From contig NZ_JAAVIY010000012.1 in assembly GCF_014748335.1 (NCBI RefSeq), positions 1 through 64,000 on the forward strand: 64,000 nucleotides of DNA, given 5' to 3'. Made by a program: the position numbers and the translations under genes. Source of the stretch: Flavobacterium selenitireducens (GTDB lineage: Bacteria; Bacteroidota; Bacteroidia; Flavobacteriales; Flavobacteriaceae). The notes beneath the pieces are model-generated. The model made no database searches, was not told the origin of the DNA, and worked only from the letters and a program-made list of their open reading frames with translations. Shown here in pieces: positions 44,409 through 53,033 of the stretch. Position 1 is the first letter of the stretch; each line of letters starts with the position of its first letter.

Positions 44409-47400
44409 TGCCCTTAAAATATTCTTGAACCTTCTGGTTGTAATTGGAGCGCAAAGGTAAGCTTTGTCTGTTTAATATTTCAATGCTGTTCAAATAATCC
44501 TGAAGTGACTTCGGAAGCGCATTACTTTGGTTATTAAACTCCTTGCGATTGGTTTCAGATTGTCGCTTTTTCTCTTCCCCTTGCTGCTGAACAGCTTTCT
44601 CGAGTTTCAAAAGTTCATATTTTACGTTGAGTATCTTCTGCAAGGTTTCGTTGTCGAATCCCTTATTCAGCAACCGCTTTTCGATCTGTTTCATTTGATC
44701 CATGGCGTTTTGCCCTTGACCGCCTAAGCCTTGTTTGTTCAGCTCGCGTTGAAGTGCCTCCCGTAACTGACGCTGTTCTTTGTATATTTCCATGATCTCG
44801 CGAGCATCTCCCTCGCCGTCGTCACCCTGAGATCCCTCGCCTTGGCCGCTGCCGCTTCCACCACTTCCTTCTTTACCTTTGCCTTTGCCTTTCTCACCTT
44901 TCCCCTGCCCTTGCTGGCCTTCCTTTCCTTTTTCGCCTGGTTTCTGCCCTTGCCCTTCCTTGTCGCCGGGATTCTTCCCATCTTTCATTCCATCCTTCAT
45001 TTTTTCGCCAAGACCCTGCTGCTTTTTAATGATATCCGGCAATTGCATACCCTGTCCCTGGCCAGGCGAAGGTTTGCCGCCACCGGCACCGGGCATCTGC
45101 ATTTGCATTTGCATATTGTTCATCACCTCGCTGAGCATATCGGCCAGGCGGTTCGCCGCCGCGATCGCGTATTGCTGATGGGACGTTCCTTTTGCCACCT
45201 GCGCTTCGACAAACGCGTCAAGGGACTTGTCGATATTGTAATGTACATTACCGATTTCGGCAGTGACATTCTCAGTGATCTTAGGATTGCGCAGCGACAT
45301 CGCGAAAAGACTGTCGTCAACGTGCTTGAATTGCAGCCTCAAATCTTGTTGCAGCTTCAAATTCTTGTTGTATGAAGGAGCGTTTCGCTTCAGGTTCTTG
45401 AAATCCTTCATCAGGTCTTCTTCCGAAAACGAAAAGGCAAGTAAGTTATCCAGTATCTGACGCAGCATTTTGACATCTTCTTCCATCTGTTCCATCTCGC
45501 CTCCGCCCATCATCTGCATGATGTTGTTGCCCATTTCCTTCATCTTCTTGGCCGCACTCTTTTGCTTAGGTTTCGCACCCTTTGGGCTATCTTTTTTCAG
45601 TTCGTCAGACGCTTTTTTCATGTCGTCTTCGATACTTTTCTCATCGTTATCCGTATTTGGGATATCCAAAGGCGACTTGAGCTCTTTATTGTCTTGTTCC
45701 AATTGCTCTTTCTCTTCCTGGATCTTATCGAATTCCTTATTGATCTCTTCCTGTTTATCGGACTTGTTCTGTTGTTCGTTCTCGGAAAGCTTGTCTTGCT
45801 TCTCCGCCAGCTTCTCGAGCTTGTCGGCAATTTGCTCAGCCTTTTTCTCGACATAATAGCGCTTTGTCAATTCGACCAATTGCTCCAAAGACTTCGATTG
45901 GTTTTTCGCATTTTGCTTGAACTGATCCATCTTCTCGAACAATTCCTCTTTGCTGATTTTATCGTTGAGTTCCTTGAGTTCGTCGAGCAATTTTTGGTTC
46001 TTTTCCAGGTCCTTCTCCTGCTTGTCCAAACGCCGTTGCAGCTCTTCTTTAAACTCGTCTTTTTTGTCCGGTTGAAATTTGTCGAGGTTTTCCTCAAGCT
46101 TCTTCGAAAACTCCTTCATCATCTCATCTTGCTGCTTCTGCCGCTTGATAAAATCGTTGACCTTTTGTTGGTCTTTAAATTCTAGATTGTCCTTTTCCTT
46201 TCCGGAATTGCGAAGCTTGTCAAGCTCGGACATCTGTTTTTCCTGGTTCTTGAGCGATTTCTCAAGGCTGTTGATGTTGGAATTTTGCTGTTGCAAAACC
46301 TCGTCCTGTTTCTCTTGTTCGGTGGCGATCCTATCGGAAAAAACTGACGACCTCGAACTCTTGAATCCGTGAGGCGCATCGTTGTCGAACACCTCGAAAT
46401 AATAGTCGTACGAAACACCTTCGTCCACCGGCAACGTCGAAGGGAACGCAAATACAAACTGGTCGAACACATCCCGCTTTACCGCGATTGTTCCACGTTT
46501 GGCAGCGGCCGGGTTTCCTTTTGGATAATAGACCACCTGCAATTTCGTCAATCCGTAATCGTCCGCTACCTGTCCCAGGATATAGTTCTTGCCGACCTTC
46601 AAAGTATCGGGCGCATTGCCAACGGTAATCGTCGGAAACTGATCTTTTATCACAGAAATCCGATAATTCAACGTTTCATAGTTAGCAACTTTACTATTAG
46701 ATGTAAGTATCTGATAATCTGTGTTTTGTGAAATTTGCTTTGAAAGGGTAAAATGATTCTGGGATTTGGCAAAAGGGAAATTATTCTGGTCATTTTTCCA
46801 ATCTACGTTCTGCGTCGCCCGCGTACTCATTTTCCAGGTAACGCGCGTGCCTTCGGGAAGAATCGCATTACCGGTTCCTTTGATGACTTCCGTCCTTTTT
46901 CCGAGATAATCGGGGAAGTCCAAAACCATTTCAAAGTTCGCGATAGAGGGAACCGTCACGACCGAAAGCTCGTAGTCGTTGGACCTCACGGTATTCGCCT
47001 CCACATGAAACGTCATATCGGCGCCTGGCTTGGGAATCCTGAATTGAAACTCCCCTGCCCTTTCGGACTCCATAAAATAACTCTCGTCGCCTATGAACAC
47101 CATCGCATTCTCAGGAACGACCCGGCCTTCAGTTTTTATGCGAAGAACGAAATCCTGATTCTGCTCGGTTTGCAGTTTATCGTTGAGCAGCACGAACCGA
47201 AACGGCGCGGGCGGCAGGAATTGCTGCTTGTAATTGACCACGCGGTTCAAGCTTTGGGAAAGGAACTCATCGTTACCCGAAATATAGAAGAACGCGACGA
47301 ACAACAGCGGCAGGATCGCAAGCGGTAAAAACTTTCGGTTCTTTTTAAAATTGATCGCATTTCCAAAAGGAACGGGTTGCAGATTGCCTGCCTTTTGCTC

Positions 47401-47793
47401 TATCGAGGCCAACAATAATTCCGATTGGTTGCGGTCTGAGGAAAGTTGCAGAAAATTCGTCAGCTTGTCGTTTACTTCGGAAAAATGGCTTCCGATGATC
47501 TTCGACGCTTCGTCGTATCCGATTCCTTTCTGCAATTTCAAAAGCTTCGAGATCGGCCAGAGGATAAAACGTCCGATAAGGAAAAGTTCCACAAGTATGA
47601 ACAGCCAGAACAAAAACGAGCGCGCGCTGGGTTTGAGCCACAGAAAGTATTCGACTGACAGCGTGAACAGGAAATATAGCAAGCCGAGGCCGACGAACAA
47701 CAAACTGCCGCGAATGAGTTCGTTCGTGTAGTATTTCCTGATGAATGCTTCGAGCTTTTCGTATATGAGATTGGACGTCTTCAAGGTTGACAA
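44395..47793 (-). CDS. DUF4175 family large membrane protein with coiled-coil and Gly/Gln/Lys-rich tail
   Basis: About 1132 residues if started at the TTG at 47793; no in-frame ATG exists near the start, and GTG 47853 or TTG 47784 are alternatives. The N-terminus has membrane segments (GSLLFVGLGLLYFLF, FLFWLFILVELFLI) and a third near residue 150. An outside domain follows, then a long coiled-coil rich in Lys/Glu/Gln (about 500-760), then a low-complexity Gly/Gln/Lys/Pro tail (PGQGQGMQLPD, PGDKEGQGQKPGEKG, GKGKGKEGSGGSG). Function unknown; it may be involved in envelope or gliding-associated processes. It is followed by ybeY with a 14-nt overlap. Confidence 0.85.
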   Translation of the reverse strand: MSTLKTSNLIYEKLEAFIRKYYTNELIRGSLLFVGLGLLYFLFTLSVEYFLWLKPSARSFLFWLFILVELFLIGRFILWPISKLLKLQKGIGYDEASKIIGSHFSEVNDKLTNFLQLSSDRNQSELLLASIEQKAGNLQPVPFGNAINFKKNRKFLPLAILPLLFVAFFYISGNDEFLSQSLNRVVNYKQQFLPPAPFRFVLLNDKLQTEQNQDFVLRIKTEGRVVPENAMVFIGDESYFMESERAGEFQFRIPKPGADMTFHVEANTVRSNDYELSVVTVPSIANFEMVLDFPDYLGKRTEVIKGTGNAILPEGTRVTWKMSTRATQNVDWKNDQNNFPFAKSQNHFTLSKQISQNTDYQILTSNSKVANYETLNYRISVIKDQFPTITVGNAPDTLKVGKNYILGQVADDYGLTKLQVVYYPKGNPAAAKRGTIAVKRDVFDQFVFAFPSTLPVDEGVSYDYYFEVFDNDAPHGFKSSRSSVFSDRIATEQEKQDEVLQQQNSNINSLEKSLKNQEKQMSELDKLRNSGKEKDNLEFKDQQKVNDFIKRQKQQDEMMKEFSKKLEENLDKFQPDKKDEFKEELQRRLDKQEKDLEKNQKLLDELKELNDKISKEELFEKMDQFKQNAKNQSKSLEQLVELTKRYYVEKKAEQIADKLEKLAEKQDKLSENEQQNKSDKQEEINKEFDKIQEEKEQLEQDNKELKSPLDIPNTDNDEKSIEDDMKKASDELKKDSPKGAKPKQKSAAKKMKEMGNNIMQMMGGGEMEQMEEDVKMLRQILDNLLAFSFSEEDLMKDFKNLKRNAPSYNKNLKLQQDLRLQFKHVDDSLFAMSLRNPKITENVTAEIGNVHYNIDKSLDAFVEAQVAKGTSHQQYAIAAANRLADMLSEVMNNMQMQMQMPGAGGGKPSPGQGQGMQLPDIIKKQQGLGEKMKDGMKDGKNPGDKEGQGQKPGEKGKEGQQGQGKGEKGKGKGKEGSGGSGSGQGEGSQGDDGEGDAREIMEIYKEQRQLREALQRELNKQGLGGQGQNAMDQMKQIEKRLLNKGFDNETLQKILNVKYELLKLEKAVQQQGEEKKRQSETNRKEFNNQSNALPKSLQDYLNSIEILNRQSLPLRSNYNQKVQEYFKGNDKL

Positions 47794-47895
47794 GTTTGTA
47801 TAACCGATAAAAGTAACAATTTTGGTTGTGTACGAAACGTTAATTGTTACCACTCATTTTCGTTTGAGTTTCGACATTAGACTTTCGACTTGTCC

Positions 47896-47903
47896 TATCT
47901 TTG
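47896..47903 (+). promoter_or_regulatory. -7 promoter box of gltX
   Basis: TATCTTTG on the plus strand, 14 nt before the ATG at 47918. Confidence 0.65.
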
Positions 47904-47917
47904 CAAAAAAATCAACA

Positions 47918-49423
47918 ATGTCAAGACCAGTTCGCGTGCGTTTTGCACCAAGCCCGACCGGCCCGCTTCACATAGGCGGCGTCAGGACAGCGCTTTTCAA
48001 CTATCTGTTCGCCAAGAAACACGGTGGCGTTTTCTATCTCAGGATTGAAGATACCGACCAGAACCGCTTCGTTCCCGGAGCCGAGGAATACATTTTCGAG
48101 GCATTGGAATGGCTTGGGATTTCACCGTCCGAAACCGTCGGGAAAAACGAAAAATTCGGGCCGTACAGACAAAGTGAACGCGAAACGATGTACCGGGAGT
48201 ATGCTGACCGTTTGATTGCATCGGGCAACGCCTACATCGCGTTCGATACGCCGGAGGCTCTTGACGCTCACCGCAAAGATCACGAAGCCAACGGCAAAAC
48301 CTTTATCTACAACCATCACAACCGCGAAAAGCTCGACAATTCCCTGACAAATTCTGCCGAAAAAGTTTTGGAAAGGATCGCGTCCGGAGAAGATTATGTC
48401 GTGCGTTTCAAGACGCCGGTTGACGAAGTCCTGCATCTGAAGGACATCATCCGCGGTGAAATCAAATTCGATACGAACCTGCTCGACGACAAAGTATTGT
48501 TCAAAAGCGACGGGATGCCGACGTACCACTTAGCAAATATCGTCGATGATCATTTGATGGAAACCTCTCACGTCATTCGCGGTGAAGAATGGCTGCCTTC
48601 CCTCCCGCTCCACGTTCTGCTTTACCGCGCATTCGGATGGGAAGCCCCGGAATTCGCGCATCTGCCGTTGATCTTAAAGCCAATCGGAAACGGAAAATTG
48701 TCAAAACGGGACGGCGACAAAATGGGCTTTCCGGTATTTCCGCTTGAATGGCAGACCGAAGAAGGCGTTTCGTCCGGATATCGCGAAAAAGGATTTTTCC
48801 CGGAAGCCGTCGTGAATTTCCTGGCACTTTTGGGCTGGAACGACGGATCGGAAAAAGAACTATTCTCGCTCGAGGAATTGGCGCAAAGTTTCGATTTAAA
48901 CCGCGTCCATAAAGCCGGGGCGAAATTCGATCCGGAAAAAAACAAATGGTTCAACCATCAATATCTGATTACGAAATCAGACGAGGAACTGTCGCAGTTG
49001 TTCGCTCCTGCCCTTTCTGAAAAAGGAATTTCAATCGATGCATCGAAACTTGCCAAGATCGTTTCATTGATTAAAGAACGCGCTCATTTCGTATCGGAAT
49101 TCTGGGAATTGTCGGATTATTTCTTCGAAGCCCCGACACTTTACGACGAAAAAGCAGCAAAAAACTGGAAAGAGGAAACGCCGGCGCTTATGAGCGATTT
49201 GTTTCAATTGCTGGAAAACATAGATGATTTTTCTTCGTCAAACGTAGAAACGATCGTAAAGGATTGGATGGCCCAAAACGAGATCGGAATGGGTAAAGTC
49301 ATGCAACCGCTGCGTTTAAGCCTTGTAGGCGCTTTAAAAGGCCCGCATTTGTTCGACATCATGGAATTGATCGGAAAGGAAGAAACAATTTCGAGAATAA
49401 AACGGGCGATCGCCAATCTATAA
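47918..49423 (+). CDS. gltX: Glutamate-tRNA ligase
   Basis: 501 residues from ATG 47918 (MSRPVRVRFAPSPTGPLHIGG), which puts the HIGH signature at 18-21. The second class-I signature is NGKLSKRDGDK. It charges tRNA-Glu. Divergent from DUF4175 with about 120 nt between them. A strong terminator follows directly after the stop. Confidence 0.97.
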   Translation: MSRPVRVRFAPSPTGPLHIGGVRTALFNYLFAKKHGGVFYLRIEDTDQNRFVPGAEEYIFEALEWLGISPSETVGKNEKFGPYRQSERETMYREYADRLIASGNAYIAFDTPEALDAHRKDHEANGKTFIYNHHNREKLDNSLTNSAEKVLERIASGEDYVVRFKTPVDEVLHLKDIIRGEIKFDTNLLDDKVLFKSDGMPTYHLANIVDDHLMETSHVIRGEEWLPSLPLHVLLYRAFGWEAPEFAHLPLILKPIGNGKLSKRDGDKMGFPVFPLEWQTEEGVSSGYREKGFFPEAVVNFLALLGWNDGSEKELFSLEELAQSFDLNRVHKAGAKFDPEKNKWFNHQYLITKSDEELSQLFAPALSEKGISIDASKLAKIVSLIKERAHFVSEFWELSDYFFEAPTLYDEKAAKNWKEETPALMSDLFQLLENIDDFSSSNVETIVKDWMAQNEIGMGKVMQPLRLSLVGALKGPHLFDIMELIGKEETISRIKRAIANL

Positions 49424-49428
49424 AAACG

Positions 49429-49457
49429 AAAAAGCTCCTTGATTGGAGCTTTTTTTA
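49429..49457. terminator. Bidirectional terminator after gltX
   Basis: AAAGCTCC (49431-49438) pairs with GGAGCTTT (49445-49452) and is flanked by A- and T-runs. It also marks the end of the minus-strand gene at 49455. Confidence 0.85.
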
Positions 49458-50024
49458 TTTACAATCGATTTTTTCCGGTTCATCGAGAATCTTGAGAAAC
49501 ATAATGTTCGTCGGATCGTTTTCAGACCGGAACAAATCGACCTTATTACGCAAAGGCGTACATTCCGGAAAGAAATCCGAGATGAGTTTGAAGAATTCTT
49601 CGCGTCGGTTGGCTTCCGCTTCTGTTTTGCTTTCGGTAAAACCAATTTGCTTCAGCACTTTTCCATTCTCTATTACAACGACGTCATAAAGCGTAACGAC
49701 CGAACTAAAACCACCTCTGTCGCGGTTGCGTTTGCTGCTGATCACGCCTAATGTGCGATTTCCGGCTTTAGCCAAAATATAATACAATTTCGACTTTTTA
49801 CCGATATCGAAACGCTTCAGCACTTTGCGGTCAATGACCACGGAGTCTACATCGGCAAACTTGACCAAGCCTTCCTTTCCATTGGCCTTGAACGTGATTT
49901 GCTTTTTGGGCGTGACCACATTAAGGTCGGCAACTGCCATTTTTGAACCATCTTTTTTGAAGATCGTTTGTTGGCCGACGGCGATCGAGCACGACAATAG
50001 CGCTATGGAGAGGAGAAGTTTCAT
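49455..50024 (-). CDS. Small exported protein, unknown function
   Basis: 189 residues. Signal peptide MKLLLSIALLSCSIAVGQQ; the mature part starts TIFKKDGSKMAVADLNVVTPKKQITFKANGKEG and contains mostly beta-rich sequence. A single cysteine pair at the end (PECTPL, EKIDCK) could form a disulfide. No family recognised. It follows the beta-barrel gene by one base, so they are one operon; the barrel may be its partner. Confidence 0.65.
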   Translation of the reverse strand: MKLLLSIALLSCSIAVGQQTIFKKDGSKMAVADLNVVTPKKQITFKANGKEGLVKFADVDSVVIDRKVLKRFDIGKKSKLYYILAKAGNRTLGVISSKRNRDRGGFSSVVTLYDVVVIENGKVLKQIGFTESKTEAEANRREEFFKLISDFFPECTPLRNKVDLFRSENDPTNIMFLKILDEPEKIDCK

Positions 50025-50025
50025 A

Positions 50026-50667
50026 TCAGAAATAAATAATCAGATTTCCTGACAAGATACCAAGATTTCCCTTGACTTTCTTTCCGAAGCCCTCCTCTTC
50101 GACCTGGGAGAGGAAATTGTTGAATCCGTACTGATATTGTACGTTTAAACGGACATTTCTCACACCGGCAGTGATTCCGACAGCGCCGAGGATATTGAAC
50201 GTGCTGACGTCTTCCAGATCTTTTACTGTCGCCAAAGTTTCCATAATGGCGTTGTCTGCAGATTCTTCCTTGTACTTGAGCTTACCGTTTACCTGCAAAA
50301 CAGGCCCGGCCTCGATACTCAAGTGGTTGTAAATGATGTTGTAACTCGGCATAAGCGATATTTTGACGCCTTGTATTTTGTAGTCGACATCCTCGTTTTG
50401 GAGCGTTAACGGATTGGCCGTCGGGACCGAAAATTTGTTCTCGCTGAATTGGATGGCATACACCATATCGAAGTTGTTGTAAAAGTTGCCGCGCACGGAA
50501 AGACCGACATTCCAGCCAGTTTCTGCTTTCGTTTCGAAATTGTTGGTGCTGAGATCGGTCTGGTTGATTCCGCCAAAAATCCCGATCATATTGGAATCCT
50601 GGTAATTCATTTGAGCCGATCCCGCCGCAGACGCCAGCATCAAAGCGCCTAAAATGTACTTTTTCAT
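50026..50667 (-). CDS. Outer-membrane beta-barrel protein (porin-like, OMP_b-brl family)
   Basis: 213 residues, signal MKKYILGALMLASAAGSAQ. Mature part shows repeating amphipathic strands (IGIFGGINQTDLS, GWNVGLSVRGNFYNNFDMVYAIQFSEN, VRLNVQYQYGFNNFL) and an aromatic C-terminus (LIIYF), as for an eight-stranded small barrel. Substrate or binding role unknown. It is the first gene of a two-gene operon with the exported protein downstream. Confidence 0.8.
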   Translation of the reverse strand: MKKYILGALMLASAAGSAQMNYQDSNMIGIFGGINQTDLSTNNFETKAETGWNVGLSVRGNFYNNFDMVYAIQFSENKFSVPTANPLTLQNEDVDYKIQGVKISLMPSYNIIYNHLSIEAGPVLQVNGKLKYKEESADNAIMETLATVKDLEDVSTFNILGAVGITAGVRNVRLNVQYQYGFNNFLSQVEEEGFGKKVKGNLGILSGNLIIYF

Positions 50668-50736
50668 ATCTTTTTATTGGTTAGGCAAACCTAAGTAATT
50701 TTCGTAATTTGACGGGATAACTAAACAAATAACATC

Positions 50737-51759
50737 ATGAGTATCCCAACAATCGTTTTATTGGTTTTAGGCTTCTTTATACTGCTGTCGTGTTTTTTCA
50801 CGGTAAAGCAGCAAAGTGCCGTAATCATTGAGCGTTTCGGAAAATTTCAAAGTGTACGAAATTCCGGACTTCAATTAAAAATTCCCGTCATCGACCGCAT
50901 CGCCGGACGCATCAATCTACGCATTCAGCAGCTCGACGTGATCATCGAAACCAAGACTAAGGACAATGTTTTCGTGAAACTCAAAGTTTCGGTGCAATTC
51001 AAGGTAATCCAGGAGAAAGTGTACGAAGCGTTTTACAAATTGGAATATCCGCACGATCAAATCACGGCTTACGTATTCGATGTAGTGCGTGCCGAAGTTC
51101 CCAAATTGATCCTCGACGACGTTTTCGAGCGCAAAGACGACATCGCGATCGCCGTCAAACGCGAATTAAACGAGGCCATGACCACATATGGATACGACAT
51201 TATCAACACTTTGGTCACCGACATCGATCCCGATATCCAGGTGAAAAACGCCATGAACCGCATCAACGCGGCCGACCGCGAGAAGACCGCAACGGCTTTC
51301 GAAGCAGAATCCGTGCGCATCCGGATTGTCGCAAAAGCAAAGGCGGAAGCAGAAAGCAAACGTCTCCAAGGTCAGGGAATTGCAGATCAAAGACGGGAAA
51401 TTGCGAGAGGTTTGGTCGAATCAGTCGAAGTGTTGAACAAGGTCGGAATCAACTCCCAGGAAGCCTCGGCCTTGATCGTTGTGACGCAGCATTACGACAC
51501 ACTTCAGGCGATTGGCGCAGATACGAATTCCAACTTGATCCTGCTTCCGAACACGCCTCAGGCTGCCAATGATATGCTCAACAATATGGTGGTTTCTTTT
51601 GCCGCTTCCAACCAGGTTGGCGAAGCGATGAAAAAAGGGCAATTCGGTGCGAGAAAGGATAGAGCCGAGGACAAATCAGGCAACAGACGCGATGAAGACG
51701 CTTCGGTAATCAGGAAGGATTATCCGGAAAACCCTGAAAACCGGGACATTACCGTTTGA
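50737..51759 (+). CDS. SPFH/Band 7 membrane protein (stomatin/QmcA-like)
   Basis: 340 residues. One N-terminal transmembrane segment (IPTIVLLVLGFFILLSCFF), then the SPFH domain (about 20-200) with QQSAVIIERFGKFQSVRNSGLQLKIP and LDDVFERKDDIAIAVKRELNEAM, then a coiled coil rich in Ala/Lys/Glu (about 185-230) and a disordered C-terminus. These proteins form scaffold cages in the membrane and often regulate FtsH-type proteolysis. Single-gene unit ended by a strong terminator. Confidence 0.92.
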   Translation: MSIPTIVLLVLGFFILLSCFFTVKQQSAVIIERFGKFQSVRNSGLQLKIPVIDRIAGRINLRIQQLDVIIETKTKDNVFVKLKVSVQFKVIQEKVYEAFYKLEYPHDQITAYVFDVVRAEVPKLILDDVFERKDDIAIAVKRELNEAMTTYGYDIINTLVTDIDPDIQVKNAMNRINAADREKTATAFEAESVRIRIVAKAKAEAESKRLQGQGIADQRREIARGLVESVEVLNKVGINSQEASALIVVTQHYDTLQAIGADTNSNLILLPNTPQAANDMLNNMVVSFAASNQVGEAMKKGQFGARKDRAEDKSGNRRDEDASVIRKDYPENPENRDITV

Positions 51760-51783
51760 AAATTAGATTGAGGTCGTATCGAC

Positions 51784-51819
51784 AAACCTCAAAGGTTTTG
51801 AACACCTTTGAGGTTTTTT
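51784..51819. terminator. Strong bidirectional terminator after the SPFH gene
   Basis: 13-bp perfect stem AAACCTCAAAGGT (51784-51796) / ACCTTTGAGGTTT (51804-51816) with a 7-nt loop. A related but imperfect hairpin occurs near 56617-56648. Confidence 0.85.
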
Positions 51820-52057
51820 ATTTGAATATCTTCTTGAGTACGAAATTGATCAGCATCCCTTTCAGAGGCCCGGCGAGCCCGCTTACCATATCTATGGCAA
51901 CTTCTGGAACACCGCCGAGCAACTTTTTGGGATCGAGATTTTCCTTCGTATGATCGAGCGTCTGAAGCATACGCTGGTAATACAATTCCTTTTCGACCTT
52001 TAGGATTTCAAGATCCTGGTCAATCTGGCCGTAAGAGGAGTAGCGTCTTTTTTCCAT
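51818..52057 (-). CDS. Small hypothetical protein of the YtxH/holin-like stress operon
   Basis: 79 residues from ATG 52057 (MEKRRYSSYGQIDQDLEILKVEKELYYQRM), chosen because it starts just after the upstream stop (TGA-C-ATG). An acidic/basic N-terminal helix is followed by a short segment VDMVSGLAGPLKGMLINFVLKKIFK (near the C-terminus) that looks amphipathic or membrane-associating. No known family. It completes a three-gene run with the YtxH and holin-like genes and converges with the SPFH gene. Confidence 0.7.
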   Translation of the reverse strand: MEKRRYSSYGQIDQDLEILKVEKELYYQRMLQTLDHTKENLDPKKLLGGVPEVAIDMVSGLAGPLKGMLINFVLKKIFK

Positions 52058-52058
52058 G

Positions 52059-52409
52059 TCATTCGTTGAAAAAGAATTCGGAGAATTTTTCGAGGATCGG
52101 TCCTTCGACAATTTTGTCTTTGACGTTATATACGATCAGGCTCAGAACGATATAAAATCCGCCTACGATCAGGAAGCCGTATGCAAGATTTTCAAGTGCA
52201 TATCCAATCGCAAGTGCAGCTGCAACCGATAGAAAAACCAGCACCAAGGTCAAGAAAATCGCCAACAACAGCAACTTGAGCAACATCGTGGTCGACTTCA
52301 TGGCAACCTTGAAAAACCACAATTTGTAATAAGCTACATTGCTGTCAATGAAGCCTTTGACGTTCTCTTTTAAGTCGTCTGCATTATCTTTTAGATCATC
52401 GAGCACCAT
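52059..52409 (-). CDS. Phage-holin-like / YqjE-type small membrane protein
   Basis: 116 residues with two transmembrane segments (LLKLLLLAIFLTLVLVFLSVA and YGFLIVGGFYIVLSLIVYNV) and a charged N-terminus. Similar arrangement to YqjE/holin-superfamily-III proteins that sit with YtxH and small helical proteins in general stress cassettes. No lytic partner is nearby, so a phage role is unlikely. Start overlaps the stop of the YtxH gene by one base. Confidence 0.75.
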   Translation of the reverse strand: MVLDDLKDNADDLKENVKGFIDSNVAYYKLWFFKVAMKSTTMLLKLLLLAIFLTLVLVFLSVAAALAIGYALENLAYGFLIVGGFYIVLSLIVYNVKDKIVEGPILEKFSEFFFNE

Positions 52410-52735
52410 TATCCACGCATTTTCGCAGCCGCAGATTTGAGATCGGCGAGCTTTTGTTCGAGACTATCGATAATTTCGCTGGCCTTCCCATCGGCGTTTT
52501 CGGCAACGTCTTCAAATGCCGACTGCAAATCGGATTCAGATGTTTGCAACTTTGATTTCAGGCCTGAGGAAAGCTCATCGAACTTTTTCTTGAGCTCATC
52601 TTTTTTCTCGTCAAATCCGTCCTTTAATTTTTTGCGGGTTTTCGTCCCTTCGTCAGGAGCGAATAAAATTCCGATGGCGGCTCCAACTGCGACGCCCAAC
52701 AAAAGTGCGACCGCCGCTTTAGAAGTATTTGACAT
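52409..52735 (-). CDS. YtxH domain protein
   Basis: 108 residues. An N-terminal hydrophobic segment (AAVALLLGVAVGAAIGILFAPDEGTKTRKKL) has the typical YtxH 'GxxxGxxxLFAPxxGxxTR' layout, followed by a long charged coiled coil (about 35-108). Stress-linked membrane proteins of unknown mechanism. First gene of the three-gene run; a TATCTTTG box on the minus strand at 52924-52931 is about 190 nt upstream, and a weaker TACCTTTA lies about 20 nt upstream. Confidence 0.85.
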   Translation of the reverse strand: MSNTSKAAVALLLGVAVGAAIGILFAPDEGTKTRKKLKDGFDEKKDELKKKFDELSSGLKSKLQTSESDLQSAFEDVAENADGKASEIIDSLEQKLADLKSAAAKMRG

Positions 52736-53033
52736 TTCGTTTGATTTTGAGTTTGACTAAAGGTAGCCAATTTTTAACATTTGGCGGTTAACGGGTCGTT
52801 AAAAGCGGATTATAAAGTGAAAACCGAAAATAAGACGATTTAACGAAATCAAATTCTAAAAACGTCCGAATAGGTTACGTATTTTTTTTAGTCGAACAAA
52901 ACAGATTTATGAAAGCCATTTTTCAAAGATAAAATTGATATATTTCAACAAATCCATCAGATCTACAAATAATAAAAAAACCGACTACTCTAAGTCGGTT
53001 TTAATCAATATAAACTATAATATATTTAAACTA
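52736..53033. other. 298-nt gap between ytxH and glnS
   Basis: AT-rich. It has a possible minus-strand -7 box (TATCTTTG, 52924-52931) and the glnS terminator. No coding or repeat signal was seen. Confidence 0.6.
52973..53002 (-). terminator. Terminator of glnS
   Basis: AAACCGACT pairs with AGTCGGTTT; on the minus strand it is followed by an A/T-rich tail of T's. Confidence 0.8.

Noticed and set aside
44842-46185. Leu/Phe/Ser-rich plus-strand frames resembling membrane proteins
   Set aside because: They are antisense translations of the Lys/Glu/Gln-rich DUF4175 coding sequence, which naturally give such hydrophobic strings.
52059-52409. Holin-like gene considered as a prophage remnant
   Set aside because: No other phage gene is nearby; the YtxH and small-helical neighbours fit a chromosomal stress cassette.
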